Below are positions 43,906 through 53,108 of a DNA stretch of 64,000 nt, piece after piece. The notes under the pieces are model-generated. The model was given only the letters and a program-made list of their open reading frames with translations, made no database searches and was not told where the DNA came from. The position numbers were made by a program, and so were the translations under genes. The first letter of the stretch is position 1; each line of letters opens with the position of its first letter. Origin of the DNA: Phyllobacteriaceae bacterium (lineage in GTDB: Bacteria; Pseudomonadota; Alphaproteobacteria; Rhizobiales; Rhizobiaceae); the NCBI GenBank assembly GCA_002708825.1, contig PAPF01000007.1:376776-440775 (forward strand). Reading direction: 5' to 3'.

Positions 43906-44762
43906 TGGCTGCCGCGCGGAACGCCCCGGTGCAAGACAGGCATGCACGCACGCCGATGGACCAGCTCTGGTCCGAACGCGAGGAACGGCCCTCCGGCCCG
44001 GAACTCGTCATCGATGTCGACGGTTTCGAGGGACCGCTCGATCTGCTTTTGCACCTGGCGCGCAACCAGAAGGTCGACCTGGCCCGCATTTCCGTTCTGG
44101 CGCTGGCCGAGCAATATCTCGTCTTCATCGAGAAGGCCCGCGCCCTGAAGCTGGAACTGGCCGCCGACTACCTGGTCATGGCTGCATGGCTCGCCTTTCT
44201 GAAGTCGAAACTGCTTATCCCCCGGCCGCCGCGTGACGACGAGCAATCGGGCGAGGAAATGGCGGCCATCCTGCAATTCCGGCTGAAGCGCCTTGAAGCC
44301 ATGCGCGATGCGGCCGCGCGACTCGTCAACCGCAACAGGATCGGGCGCGACGTGTTCGTGCGCGGACAGCCCGAAGCCGTGATCGTGGATCGCAAGAGCC
44401 AGTATGCCGCCTCGCTCTACGACCTGTTGACCGCCTATGCCTCGCAGCGGCAGCGGCAGGCAATTTCACGCGTGCAGATCGCCCGGCGCGCGGTCTGGTC
44501 GCTGAAGGATGCGCGCGCCGTGCTGGAAAGGCTCGTCGGATCGATCTCGGACTGGACGGCGCTGGACCGGTTCCTTGTCGACTTCCTGGCCACGCCGGAG
44601 GAACGGACCACGGCGATTGCCAGCACGTTCGTTGCCAGCCTTGAAATGGTCCGCGAAGGCGCCCTGGATATACGTCAGGACAAGGCGTTCGCGCCGATTT
44701 TCCTGAGGCCGCGTGCCGTGCCGCGCGGTGGCCGGAATGCCGTGGACGAAGCCCATGGATGA
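43902..44762 (+). CDS. scpA: Segregation and condensation protein A
   Basis: The kleisin subunit that bridges SMC heads in the SMC-ScpAB condensin; 286 aa. The N-terminal family region is FEGPLDLLLHLARNQKVDLARISVLALAEQYL, followed by AADYLVMAAWLAFLKSKLLIP. A C-terminal winged-helix segment (FVASLEMVREGALDIRQDKAFAPIFL) follows. The ATG overlaps nagZ (ATGA), and scpB follows with a start overlapping the scpA stop region. The smc gene is elsewhere. Confidence 0.94.
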   Translation: MMAAARNAPVQDRHARTPMDQLWSEREERPSGPELVIDVDGFEGPLDLLLHLARNQKVDLARISVLALAEQYLVFIEKARALKLELAADYLVMAAWLAFLKSKLLIPRPPRDDEQSGEEMAAILQFRLKRLEAMRDAAARLVNRNRIGRDVFVRGQPEAVIVDRKSQYAASLYDLLTAYASQRQRQAISRVQIARRAVWSLKDARAVLERLVGSISDWTALDRFLVDFLATPEERTTAIASTFVASLEMVREGALDIRQDKAFAPIFLRPRAVPRGGRNAVDEAHG

Positions 44763-45492
44763 TCATGGACACGGAGCGATGAGCGGCGAAGACGATCATT
44801 GCGCGCAGGCCGGGGCGGGCGCGGCGCCGCTGGATCAGGTGGCACTTGCAGAAGTGGCGCGCATGGCAGAGGCGCTCGTCTTCGCCTCCGCCGATCCGGT
44901 GCCCGAAAAACTGCTTGCCGAACGCCTGCCGGCCGGCGCGCCGGTTGCCGCCGTGATGGAAAAACTGAAGCGTGATTATGCCGCGCGCGGTGTGAATCTC
45001 GTGCGGGTCGGCGATGCCTGGGCGTTCCGCACCGCCGGCGACCTTTCCTTCCTGATGAGCCGGGAGGCGGTGGAACAGAAGAAGCTGTCGCGCGCCGCGC
45101 TCGAAGTTCTCGCCATCATCGCCTATCATCAGCCGGTCACACGGGCGGAGATGGAGGAAATCCGCGGCGTCGAAACCTCGAAGGGCACGCTCGACACGCT
45201 GATGGAGACAGGCTGGGTGCGCCTGCGCGGCCGCCGCCGCACACCGGGCCGCCCGGTGACATACGGAACCACGCCGGCATTCCTCGACCATTTCGGCCTG
45301 GAGGAATTGCGCGACCTGCCGGGGATGGACGAGTTGAAGGGGGCGGGGTTGTTGTCCTCGCGGATGCCTTCCGGCTTCTCCATGCCGACGCCGCTGGCTT
45401 CCCCGGACGACCTGACCGAGGACGAGGATCCCCTGAGCGATATCGATCTGGAGGAACTCGGCTTGTTGACACCGCGCGCGGGGGATGATTGA
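44755..45492 (+). CDS. scpB: Segregation and condensation protein B
   Basis: A winged-helix partner of ScpA in the SMC complex; 245 aa from the ATG at 44755, which overlaps the end of scpA. Family motifs are EALVFASADPVPEKLLAERL, LSRAALEVLAIIAYHQPVTRAEMEEIRGV and RRRTPGRPVTYGTT. An ATG at 44779 is an alternative start. The acidic C-terminus (DDLTEDEDPLSDIDLEEL) is probably flexible. Confidence 0.93.
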   Translation: MDDHGHGAMSGEDDHCAQAGAGAAPLDQVALAEVARMAEALVFASADPVPEKLLAERLPAGAPVAAVMEKLKRDYAARGVNLVRVGDAWAFRTAGDLSFLMSREAVEQKKLSRAALEVLAIIAYHQPVTRAEMEEIRGVETSKGTLDTLMETGWVRLRGRRRTPGRPVTYGTTPAFLDHFGLEELRDLPGMDELKGAGLLSSRMPSGFSMPTPLASPDDLTEDEDPLSDIDLEELGLLTPRAGDD

Positions 45493-45552
45493 CCCTGCTG
45501 GCCCGCGTCGGTCGCGCGGGCGCAAGCGGAACGCGGCAGGCATGGCGCAGGC

Positions 45553-46650
45553 ATGGCATTGATGCAGAAAAAGATCGGGCGCATGCCGGCGGGGGTCTCC
45601 TTCGCCGCAGAACTTGCGTTCGAGGACATTCATCATGCCTATGGCACCAAGCCGACGCTCAAGGGGCTGTCCCTCGTGGCCGAGGCCGGCAAGGTGACCT
45701 GCCTTCTGGGCCCGTCCGGATCGGGCAAGACCACGCTGCTGCGCATTGCCGCAGGCATCGAGAGCCAGTCGCGGGGCAGGGTGCTGCTGAACGGCCGCGA
45801 GATCGCGGGGCCGGACGTCTTCCTCCCGCCGGAGGAACGCTCCATCGGCCTCGTTTTCCAGGATTTTGCCCTGTTCCCACACCTGACGATCCTGCAGAAC
45901 GTGATGTTCGGACTGACCGCCCTGTCGGCGGGCGAGGCACGCGACGAGGCCATGATCGCGCTGTCGCGCGTCGGTCTGGAGCACTATGCCGGTGCCTATC
46001 CGCATGTCCTCTCGGGTGGCGAACAGCAACGCGTGGCCCTGGCCCGTGCCATCGCGCCGCGACCGGCCGTACTGCTCATGGATGAACCCTTCTCGGGCCT
46101 CGATTCGCGACTCAAGGACGCCATCCGCTCCGAGACGCTGGCCATCCTGCGCCAAAGCCGCACAACCGCCATTGTCGTGACCCATGATGCGGAGGAGGCG
46201 ATGCGCATGGGCGACCGTATCGCGCTGCTGAAAGATGGCCGTCTCGTGCAGGCCGGAACAGGCGACGAACTCTATCACGCGCCTGCCAACCTGTTCGCGG
46301 CCGGGTTCTTTTCGGAACTCAACCTGTTCGAATCGGTCGTGACGGGAGGCGTGGTGGAAACGCCGGTCGGCCGGTTTCCGGGCGGAACGCTGGCCGAGGG
46401 TGTTCGCGCGACCGTGGCGATCCGTCTGGCCGGCATAGAGGTCGACCCGGCCGGTATCGCCGATGCGCGCGTCCTTTCGCGCCGGTTTCTCGGCATCGCC
46501 GAGATGGTGGAACTGGCGGTTCCGGGCGCGGAAAACACGATCCGGGCCCGCATCCGGCACGGCACCCTGGAGCCTGGCCGGCGCGACATTCGCATCTCCG
46601 TGCGAAAAAGCGACGTACTTGTATTTGAAACCGGCGGCGAAAGCGCTTAA
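45553..46650 (+). CDS. Orphan ABC transporter ATP-binding protein (FbpC/PotA-like, TOBE domain)
   Basis: A 365-residue ABC ATPase. The Walker A is GPSGSGKTT, the Q-loop VFQDFALFPHL, the signature LSGGEQQRVALARAI, the Walker B VLLMDEPFSGLDSRL and the H-loop VVTHDAEEAM. The region after residue ~240 matches the TOBE-containing regulatory tail of iron(III)/polyamine/molybdate importers. No permease or binding protein is nearby. It lies between scpB and tatA. The ligand cannot be deduced; it could serve a transporter elsewhere. Confidence 0.88.
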   Translation: MALMQKKIGRMPAGVSFAAELAFEDIHHAYGTKPTLKGLSLVAEAGKVTCLLGPSGSGKTTLLRIAAGIESQSRGRVLLNGREIAGPDVFLPPEERSIGLVFQDFALFPHLTILQNVMFGLTALSAGEARDEAMIALSRVGLEHYAGAYPHVLSGGEQQRVALARAIAPRPAVLLMDEPFSGLDSRLKDAIRSETLAILRQSRTTAIVVTHDAEEAMRMGDRIALLKDGRLVQAGTGDELYHAPANLFAAGFFSELNLFESVVTGGVVETPVGRFPGGTLAEGVRATVAIRLAGIEVDPAGIADARVLSRRFLGIAEMVELAVPGAENTIRARIRHGTLEPGRRDIRISVRKSDVLVFETGGESA

Positions 46651-46683
46651 GTCACTCTCAAGAACGCACACACGAGGTTTGTC

Positions 46684-46905
46684 ATGGGTACCTTTTCAAT
46701 CTGGCACTGGATCATCGTACTGGTGGTCGTGCTCCTGCTCTTCGGCCGCGGCAAGATTCCGGAGCTGATGGGCGATGTCGCCAAGGGCATCAAGAGCTTC
46801 AAGAAGGGCATGCAGGACGATGAATCGTCCGACAAGGCCAAGACCGTCGAACACCGCAAGGACGAAGTGGTGTCGGAAAACAAGGAAAAGTCCGCCAACT
46901 CCTGA
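46684..46905 (+). CDS. tatA: Sec-independent protein translocase TatA
   Basis: A 73-residue pore-forming subunit of the twin-arginine translocase. It has an N-terminal membrane helix ([26 protein letters not shown]), an amphipathic helix ([15 protein letters not shown]) and a charged tail. It is the first gene of tatABC. Confidence 0.95.
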   Translation: MGTFSIWHWIIVLVVVLLLFGRGKIPELMGDVAKGIKSFKKGMQDDESSDKAKTVEHRKDEVVSENKEKSANS

Positions 46906-46983
46906 TGCCGATCGGCAAGGGGAAGGGGTGCCGCGCCCGGTTCGGGGGCGGCGCCGTGGCGTGTCTGACGGGGCGCTGGTGAT

Positions 46984-47439
46984 ATGCTCGACATTGGCTG
47001 GCCGGAACTGCTCGTAGTCGCGATCGTGATGATCATCGTCGTGGGTCCGAAGGATCTGCCGAAGATGCTGCGCACGTTCGGCAAGACGACGGCGAAGTTG
47101 CGATCGATGGCCGGCGATTTCCGCCGCCAGTTCGATGACGCCTTGAAGGAGGCGGAACTTGAAGAGCTGAAGTCGCTGGCCGATACCGCCCGTTCGATGA
47201 ACCCGGCCAACGAGATCCGGAAAAATCTCAATCCGCTCAACAAGATCGGCGACGAGATCAAGAAGGATCTGACCGACGCGACGCGCGCCAGGCCGGCCGA
47301 GCCCGCCAAGGGCGGGGCAAAGGCCGAGAGCGACAGCCATCCCGCCGAACCGGCAAAGACGGGCGCCAGCGCGCTTCCGGGCGGGGGCGAGTCCGGCATG
47401 ACGCCGAAGGACGGCGCAGAGACAGGAAAAGGCGCGTGA
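46984..47439 (+). CDS. tatB: Sec-independent protein translocase TatB
   Basis: A 151-residue subunit that binds Tat substrates with TatC. The N-terminal helix has LDIGWPELLVVAIVMIIVVGPKDLPKMLR, with the TatB-type Glu and GPKDLP hinge. A long amphipathic/coiled section follows, and the C-terminus is Ala/Gly-rich. The stop overlaps the tatC GTG start. Confidence 0.94.
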   Translation: MLDIGWPELLVVAIVMIIVVGPKDLPKMLRTFGKTTAKLRSMAGDFRRQFDDALKEAELEELKSLADTARSMNPANEIRKNLNPLNKIGDEIKKDLTDATRARPAEPAKGGAKAESDSHPAEPAKTGASALPGGGESGMTPKDGAETGKGA

Positions 47440-48332
47440 GCAAGCAGGACGAAGTGGATATCGACGCCTCGTCGGCGCCGCTGATCGAACATCTGATCGA
47501 ATTGCGCCAGCGCCTCATGTGGGCAGTGGGCGGGTTCTTCATCGCCTTTCTTCTCTGCTTCTTCTGGGCCAAGGACCTGTTCAATTTCCTGGTCCAGCCC
47601 TTCAAATGGGCAGTCGAATGGGCCGGGCTCGACGAGCGCAAGGTCGCGCTGATCTACACCGCGCCGCAGGAATTCTTCTTCACGCAGATCAAGATCGCCA
47701 TGTTCGGCGGACTGGTGCTTGCTTTCCCGCTGATCGCCGCGCAGATCTACAAGTTCATCGCGCCGGGCCTTTATCGCAACGAACGCCGCGCATTCGTGCC
47801 GTTCCTGGTGGCTTCGCCGCTGCTTTTCCTTCTGGGCGCCACGCTGGTCTACAGTTTCTTCATGCCCATGGTCATGTGGTTCTTCCTTGCCATGGAACAG
47901 ACTGGCGGCCAGGGCCAGGTCGACATCTCGCTCCTGCCGAAGGTGTCGGAATATCTCGGCCTGATCATGACCTTGATCTTCGCCTTCGGCCTGGTCTTCC
48001 AGCTTCCCGTGGTCACCACGCTTCTGGCTCGCGCCGGTCTCGCCACGTCGGATGGGCTGCGGGAGAAGCGCAAATATGCCATCGTGTTCGCCTTCATCGC
48101 GGCCGCGATCCTCACGCCGCCCGATCCGGTAAGCCAGATCGGCCTTGCGCTGCCAACCATCCTTCTCTACGAGATTTCCATCTACACCGCGCGCCTTGTG
48201 GAGCGCGAGCGCGAGCAACGTCTGGCTGGAGACGACGGGGAAGAGGAAGCCGAAGCGCCTCCGGCGGAGGATGAGGCCGAAAAGCCCGGCGAACCCGATC
48301 TGGAGGAACAGGGCCGCGGCTCCATGCCGTGA
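47436..48332 (+). CDS. tatC: Sec-independent protein translocase TatC
   Basis: A six-helix inner-membrane subunit recognising RR signal peptides; 298 aa. Family motifs are LIEHLIELRQRLMW, YTAPQEFFFTQIKIAMFGGLVLAFPLIAAQIYKFIAPGLY and FGLVFQLPVV. It starts with GTG at 47436, overlapping the tatB stop. The C-terminal ~50 residues are acidic and Glu-rich, longer than in E. coli TatC. Confidence 0.96.
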   Translation: MSKQDEVDIDASSAPLIEHLIELRQRLMWAVGGFFIAFLLCFFWAKDLFNFLVQPFKWAVEWAGLDERKVALIYTAPQEFFFTQIKIAMFGGLVLAFPLIAAQIYKFIAPGLYRNERRAFVPFLVASPLLFLLGATLVYSFFMPMVMWFFLAMEQTGGQGQVDISLLPKVSEYLGLIMTLIFAFGLVFQLPVVTTLLARAGLATSDGLREKRKYAIVFAFIAAAILTPPDPVSQIGLALPTILLYEISIYTARLVEREREQRLAGDDGEEEAEAPPAEDEAEKPGEPDLEEQGRGSMP

Positions 48333-48440
48333 CGGTCCGGCCTGATCGGCTCGGCCCGTTTCCCCGCTGCGGCGGTCTCGCTTCGCTCGTGCGACTCGCG
48401 TAGGAAGCGCGTGGCGCAACTGAAGGTCCGGGACTGTCCA

Positions 48441-49730
48441 ATGCTCGATATCAAGTGGATCCGCGAAAATCCTGAAGCCCTGGATGAAGCGCTTGCCCGT
48501 CGTGGCGCCGCGCCGCAGTCAGCCGCGCTGATTGCGCTTGACGAGGAGCGCCGTTCCCATATCGCCCGCCTCCAGGCGCTGCAGGAGCGCCGCAATGCCG
48601 CGTCGAAGGAGATCGGCATGGCGATGGGCCGGAAGGATGTGGAAACCGCGGAACGGCTGAAGGCGGAAGTCTCATCGATCAAGGATGAACTCCAGGCCGG
48701 CGAAGCCGTCGAGCGCGATCTCAATGCCAGGTTCACCGATGCCATGGCCAGGGTCCCCAACGTGCCCCTGCCTGATGTTCCCGTGGGCGAGGACGAGAGC
48801 GGCAATGTCGAGGTGCGCAAGGTCGGCCGCCGTCCGGAATTCGCGTTTGCCCCGAAGGAGCACTGGGAACTGGGCGAGGCGCTCGGCCTGATGGATTTCG
48901 AGGCGGCTGCAAGGCTGTCCGGCGCCCGTTTCACGGTGCTCAAAGGCGCGCTGGCCCGGCTGGAACGCGCGCTTGGCCAGTTCATGCTGGACGTTCACAC
49001 CGGCGAGAATGGCTATACCGAGGTCAACCCGCCGCTGCTCCTCAAGGATGAGGCCTATTTCGGCACCGGGCAATTGCCGAAATTCGAGGAAGACCAGTTC
49101 TTTACCGCGCATGGTTCAAGCCGGCTGGGCCTGATCCCCACAGCGGAAGTGCCGATGACCAATCTCGTCGCCGGACAGATCGTCGAGGCTGAGAAACTGC
49201 CTTTCCGCTTCACCGCGCTGACGCCCTGCTTCCGCTCCGAAGCCGGATCGGCCGGCCGGGACACGCGCGGCATGCTGCGCCAGCACCAGTTCAACAAGGT
49301 CGAACTGGTGTCGATCACCGACTCCGAAAGCTCGGTTGACGAGCATGAGCGGATGACCGCCTGCGCCGAGGATATCCTGAAGCGCCTCGCCCTGCCGTTC
49401 CGCACGGTCGTCCTGTGCACCGGCGACATGGGCTTCGGTTCTCAGAAGACCTACGACATCGAGGTCTGGCTGCCGGGACAGGATGCCTATCGCGAGATTT
49501 CGTCGTGCTCCGTCTGCGGCGATTTCCAGGCCCGGCGCATGAATGCGCGCTACCGTGCCGCCGGCGAGAAGCAGACCCGCTTCGTCCATACGCTCAACGG
49601 CTCCGGCATCGCGGTTGGACGGGCGCTGATCGCGGTCATGGAAAACTATCAGAACGAGGACGGGTCGATCACCGTGCCGGAGGTCCTGCGGCCCTACATG
49701 GGCGGCATGGAGACCATTGCCGGCGCTTGA
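48441..49730 (+). CDS. serS: Serine--tRNA ligase
   Basis: A class II synthetase of 429 aa. The N-terminal coiled-coil arm spans about residues 30-100. Motif 2 is [27 protein letters not shown], and motif 3 ([18 protein letters not shown]) is near the C-terminus. The start at 48441 gives the conserved [14 protein letters not shown]; the track's GTG ten codons earlier is less likely. It leads the serS-surE-pcm-nlpD run. Confidence 0.95.
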   Translation: MLDIKWIRENPEALDEALARRGAAPQSAALIALDEERRSHIARLQALQERRNAASKEIGMAMGRKDVETAERLKAEVSSIKDELQAGEAVERDLNARFTDAMARVPNVPLPDVPVGEDESGNVEVRKVGRRPEFAFAPKEHWELGEALGLMDFEAAARLSGARFTVLKGALARLERALGQFMLDVHTGENGYTEVNPPLLLKDEAYFGTGQLPKFEEDQFFTAHGSSRLGLIPTAEVPMTNLVAGQIVEAEKLPFRFTALTPCFRSEAGSAGRDTRGMLRQHQFNKVELVSITDSESSVDEHERMTACAEDILKRLALPFRTVVLCTGDMGFGSQKTYDIEVWLPGQDAYREISSCSVCGDFQARRMNARYRAAGEKQTRFVHTLNGSGIAVGRALIAVMENYQNEDGSITVPEVLRPYMGGMETIAGA

Positions 49731-49760
49731 CGCCGCACAGGGCAACAACAAGGAGAGAGC

Positions 49761-50516
49761 ATGCGAATCCTGCTGACCAATGACGATGGCATCCACGATG
49801 AGGGAATCGCCGTTCTCGAGCGGATTGCGCGGCAATTGTCCGACGATGTGTGGGTCGTCGCGCCGGAAACCGACCAGTCCGGCCTGGCACACTCGCTGAC
49901 CCTGTCGCATCCGCTGCGGCTTCGCAAGCTCGACGACCGCCATTTCGCCGTGCGCGGCACGCCGACCGACTGCGTCATCATGGCGGTTCGCCACATCATG
50001 CCGGAAGCGCCCGATCTCATCCTTTCAGGTGTGAATTCGGGCACCAACATCGCCGATGATGTGACCTATTCCGGCACGGTGGCCGGCGCCATGGAAGGCA
50101 CGCTGGTCGGTATCCGTTCCATCGCATTGAGCCAGGGATACAATTTCTCCGACGAGGGCAGGGTGGTTCCCTATGAAGTGGCCGAAACCCATGCTGTCGA
50201 TGTCTTGCGCAAATGCCTGGCCACGGATCTGCCCGAAGGCACGCTGCTCAATGTCAATTTCCCGAACTGCAAGCCAGACGAGGTCAAGGGTGTTGCGGTG
50301 ACGACGCAGGGGCGCATCGTTCATGGCGTCGGCGTGGAAGAACGCCGCGACGGGCGCAACTTCCCCTACTTCTGGATCCGCTTTGCCCGCAAGGAGTTCG
50401 ATGCCGTCGAGGGCACCGATATTGCCGCGCTGCGTGACGATTACATTTCCATCACACCGCTCAAGCTGAACCTGACTGCCCACGAGGCCCAGGACGCGCT
50501 CAGGAGCGCGTTCTGA
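49761..50516 (+). CDS. surE: 5'/3'-nucleotidase SurE
   Basis: A stationary-phase survival nucleotidase/phosphatase, metal-dependent, 251 aa. The metal site is in [15 protein letters not shown] and [26 protein letters not shown]. An AAGGAGAG lies just before the ATG. Its stop overlaps the pcm ATG (TGATG), so translation is likely coupled. Confidence 0.95.
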   Translation: MRILLTNDDGIHDEGIAVLERIARQLSDDVWVVAPETDQSGLAHSLTLSHPLRLRKLDDRHFAVRGTPTDCVIMAVRHIMPEAPDLILSGVNSGTNIADDVTYSGTVAGAMEGTLVGIRSIALSQGYNFSDEGRVVPYEVAETHAVDVLRKCLATDLPEGTLLNVNFPNCKPDEVKGVAVTTQGRIVHGVGVEERRDGRNFPYFWIRFARKEFDAVEGTDIAALRDDYISITPLKLNLTAHEAQDALRSAF

Positions 50517-51172
50517 TGAACGGAATGCCCGGTTCGGGGACAGAAGCGCTTGCCGCCTTCGTCTTGCGGATGCGGGCGCAGGGCATAGACGACAAGCGCC
50601 TTTTCGCGGCGTTTGAGGCGACGCCGCGGCGCGCATTCATCCCGGCCGAGCACCAGCAGGCAGCCTATGGATCCCGGTCCTGTCCGATCCCCTGTGGCGA
50701 GAGCATCGAGGGAATGGACCTCCAGGCCGGGATCATCAACGCGCTCGACCTGCAGTCCGGTCACCGCGTCCTTGAAATCGGGACCGGGTCCGGCTTCACG
50801 GCCGCGGTCATGGCCCGGATGGCGTCCCGCGTCACGACGGTTGAGCGCTTCAGGACACTTGCGGGGCAGGCGGGCGAGCGGTTCCGGACCCTGGGACTGG
50901 CCAATGTGGTCCACCGGCATGGCGATGCGGAGAGGGCCGTTGACGGTGAGGGTCCTTATGACCGCATCGTGGTCTGGGCGGCGTTCGACAGCCTGCCCCG
51001 CGGCTACGTGGACCTGTTGTCGTCCGGCGGCGTGATGGTCGCCGCCATCGGCGGGCCGGAGGAAAGCCAGACGCTTGTCAGGCTGACGAAGGTTGGCAGC
51101 CGTTTCGAAAGGTCGGATTTCGGCGAGGTCCGGTTCCAGCCGCTGGCGCGTGGCGTCGCTGCCGCGCTTTGA
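50516..51172 (+). CDS. pcm: Protein-L-isoaspartate O-methyltransferase
   Basis: A SAM-dependent repair enzyme methylating L-isoaspartyl residues in damaged proteins; 218 aa. Motif I is VLEIGTGSGFTAAVMA, the substrate region is CPIPCGESIEGMDLQ, and a later YDRIVVWAAFDSLP replaces the usual ...VTAA. It overlaps surE by one base, repeating the surE-pcm-nlpD order of many Proteobacteria. Confidence 0.92.
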   Translation: MNGMPGSGTEALAAFVLRMRAQGIDDKRLFAAFEATPRRAFIPAEHQQAAYGSRSCPIPCGESIEGMDLQAGIINALDLQSGHRVLEIGTGSGFTAAVMARMASRVTTVERFRTLAGQAGERFRTLGLANVVHRHGDAERAVDGEGPYDRIVVWAAFDSLPRGYVDLLSSGGVMVAAIGGPEESQTLVRLTKVGSRFERSDFGEVRFQPLARGVAAAL

Positions 51173-51239
51173 TGCTTTTTACCAAGGGTTGTTTCCTGGA
51201 GACCTTTCGCGTCCGCAATTCGCAGGCAATCGCGAGCGC

Positions 51240-51255
51240 TTAACCCGTCAGTAAC
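51240..51255 (+). promoter_or_regulatory. Candidate CtrA-type box upstream of nlpD
   Basis: TTAACCCGTCAGTAAC fits TTAA-N7-TTAAC with one mismatch, 55 bp upstream of the nlpD-like ATG. CtrA regulates division and envelope genes in Alphaproteobacteria. This is a short motif and may be chance. Confidence 0.3.
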
Positions 51256-51310
51256 ACTAACGCGCTTTAATCATGCCGTGCGAGTTAGTGAGTATGGCGG
51301 GTTTCTGAAC

Positions 51311-53011
51311 ATGCGGATCACCAGTTTCAAGGGATATGCACGACACCTCTCCAGGGGCGCGGCCATCGCCCTCGTTGGTGGTGTGGCGGCCGGCTGCAGT
51401 TCCGATTCCATGCGCTTCACCGATGGCTTCTATACTGCGTCGGTGCCTGCGCAGGCCACTGCGGCAACAGGCAGCCAGGCCTATCCCGGCGATATCGACC
51501 GGCGCTCGACCGGCTCGGTGGCGCGAGGCGATGCAAACCTCATCCCCGGCGGGCGTGTCGCGCCCAGCGAGGGTGTCGGTTCGGCATCGGTGTCCCGATC
51601 CAGTCCCCGCCCGCCGTCCGCCGCTTACCCGGTTCGCCCCGACGGGGTCTACCGCGCGCCGCAAGCCTATCCGGGCGCCGCGGGCACGCATGCCTACCCG
51701 GCCGCGCCGGCGCGTCAGGCCGTTTCTGCGCCGCCCGTGCAGCGCCGCGCCCTGGAGGCTCCCTCGCGGGCTGCGGTCGATACCATGGCGACGGGCTCGA
51801 CGCGTTCGCCGGAACCTGCGGCCATCACGCCCAGCGTTTCGGAAAGCAAGGCCGGCACCGCCGCACAGGTGCCCGCGGTTGCCGCCAGCAAGGCCGGTTC
51901 GGGAGACGAGCGGGGTTGGACCGCTTCCGGCGGAACGCGGGTCACGCTGCGCGAAGGCGAGACGATCTATAACCTGTCGCGGCGCTTCGGCGTTCCGGCC
52001 CGCGAGATCATGCGCGTCAACAACATTTCCGATCCGCGTGACGTGACCGCAGGGCAGGGCATCGTCATTCCGACCTACGTCTATTCCCACAAGGCGCCAA
52101 CCTCCGCACCGGATGCCAATCCGCAGACACAGGCCGCGAAATCATCGCGCGGCACGAAATATGATGTCCCGGCCGACCGGGTCCCGGTGCCCGGCCAGGC
52201 GCCGGCCCGCAATGTTGCCGTCGTGCGCGAAACGCCGCGTCCGGAGGCTCCCCGCGCGGATGCCGTGACCGCTGGCACGCGGAACAGTGCAACCGCCGCG
52301 GCGAACACTGGCGGAGCCGGCTACACGGTCGCTTCCGGCGATTCCCTCTACGCCATCGCGCGCCGCCACGGCGTCAGCGTGGACGCGCTCAAGGCGGCCA
52401 ACGGGCTGGAGAGCGGTACCATTCGCGTGGGACAGAAGCTCGCCATTCCCGGCCGGACGAACGAGCCGGCGCGCACCGCAGCCGTTGCACAAAAGGTCGA
52501 TCCCATCATTACCGGGGGCGCCGGACCGTCGGTGAAATCCGGCAGGGACCTGCCCACCTATACGCCGCCCAAACGCAAGGACGAGGTTATCGCTCAGGCC
52601 GAGAAAGTGGCTGCTGTCGCACCGGAGGCGACCGGGATCGGCAAGTTGCGCTGGCCGGTGCGCGGCCGCATCGTCTCGGCATTCGGCGCCAATTCCGCCG
52701 GCAAGGCCAATGACGGCATCGACATCGCTGTCCCGGCCGGGACGCCGGTCAAGGCGGCCGAGAATGGCGTGGTCATCTATGCGGGCAGCGGGCTGAAGGA
52801 ATTCGGCAACACCGTCCTCGTGCGACACGACGACGGCCTTGTCTCGGTCTATGGCCACAACAGTTCGTTACTCGTGTCACGTGGCGACAAGGTGCGGCGC
52901 GGCCAGGAGATCGCCAAGGCCGGCAATTCGGGTTCCGCAAGCCAGCCCAAGTTGCACTTCGAGATCCGGAAGAACTCCAACCCGGTCAACCCGGTCGATT
53001 ACCTGGAGTGA
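51311..53011 (+). CDS. nlpD: NlpD-like lipoprotein: two LysM domains plus degenerate M23 domain
   Basis: A 566-residue lipoprotein. The signal peptide ends in the lipobox GGVAAGC, giving an N-terminal lipid anchor. Two LysM domains lie near residues 210-257 (LREGETIYNLSRRFGVP) and 340-385 (VASGDSLYAIARRHGVS), followed by an M23/LytM domain at the end. Two key histidines of active M23 peptidases are replaced: the zinc His before xxxD is Asn (NDGIDIA) and the HxH reads KLHFEIR. E. coli NlpD has the same type of changes, so this is probably a non-catalytic activator of cell-wall amidases during division. The start at 51311 gives MRITSFKGYARHL. Confidence 0.9.
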   Translation: MRITSFKGYARHLSRGAAIALVGGVAAGCSSDSMRFTDGFYTASVPAQATAATGSQAYPGDIDRRSTGSVARGDANLIPGGRVAPSEGVGSASVSRSSPRPPSAAYPVRPDGVYRAPQAYPGAAGTHAYPAAPARQAVSAPPVQRRALEAPSRAAVDTMATGSTRSPEPAAITPSVSESKAGTAAQVPAVAASKAGSGDERGWTASGGTRVTLREGETIYNLSRRFGVPAREIMRVNNISDPRDVTAGQGIVIPTYVYSHKAPTSAPDANPQTQAAKSSRGTKYDVPADRVPVPGQAPARNVAVVRETPRPEAPRADAVTAGTRNSATAAANTGGAGYTVASGDSLYAIARRHGVSVDALKAANGLESGTIRVGQKLAIPGRTNEPARTAAVAQKVDPIITGGAGPSVKSGRDLPTYTPPKRKDEVIAQAEKVAAVAPEATGIGKLRWPVRGRIVSAFGANSAGKANDGIDIAVPAGTPVKAAENGVVIYAGSGLKEFGNTVLVRHDDGLVSVYGHNSSLLVSRGDKVRRGQEIAKAGNSGSASQPKLHFEIRKNSNPVNPVDYLE

Positions 53012-53054
53012 GGTTGGCGGACAGGCTGACCTCCAGGGCTCATCCGCAATCGTG

Positions 53055-53084
53055 CAATGCCCCGCCGCTCCCGGCGGGGCATTG
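53055..53084. terminator. Bidirectional terminator between nlpD and DUF815 gene
   Basis: A perfect 13-bp stem CAATGCCCCGCCG / CGGCGGGGCATTG with a 4-base loop, between convergent genes. Confidence 0.8.
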
Positions 53085-53108
53085 TCGTTCCGGGGCGCCC
53101 GCCTGGCT

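Noticed and set aside
48333-48440. REP-like palindromic element between tatC and serS (CTCGCTTCGCTCGTGCGAC)
   Set aside because: Only short imperfect pairing can be formed, and no second copy is seen in the window.
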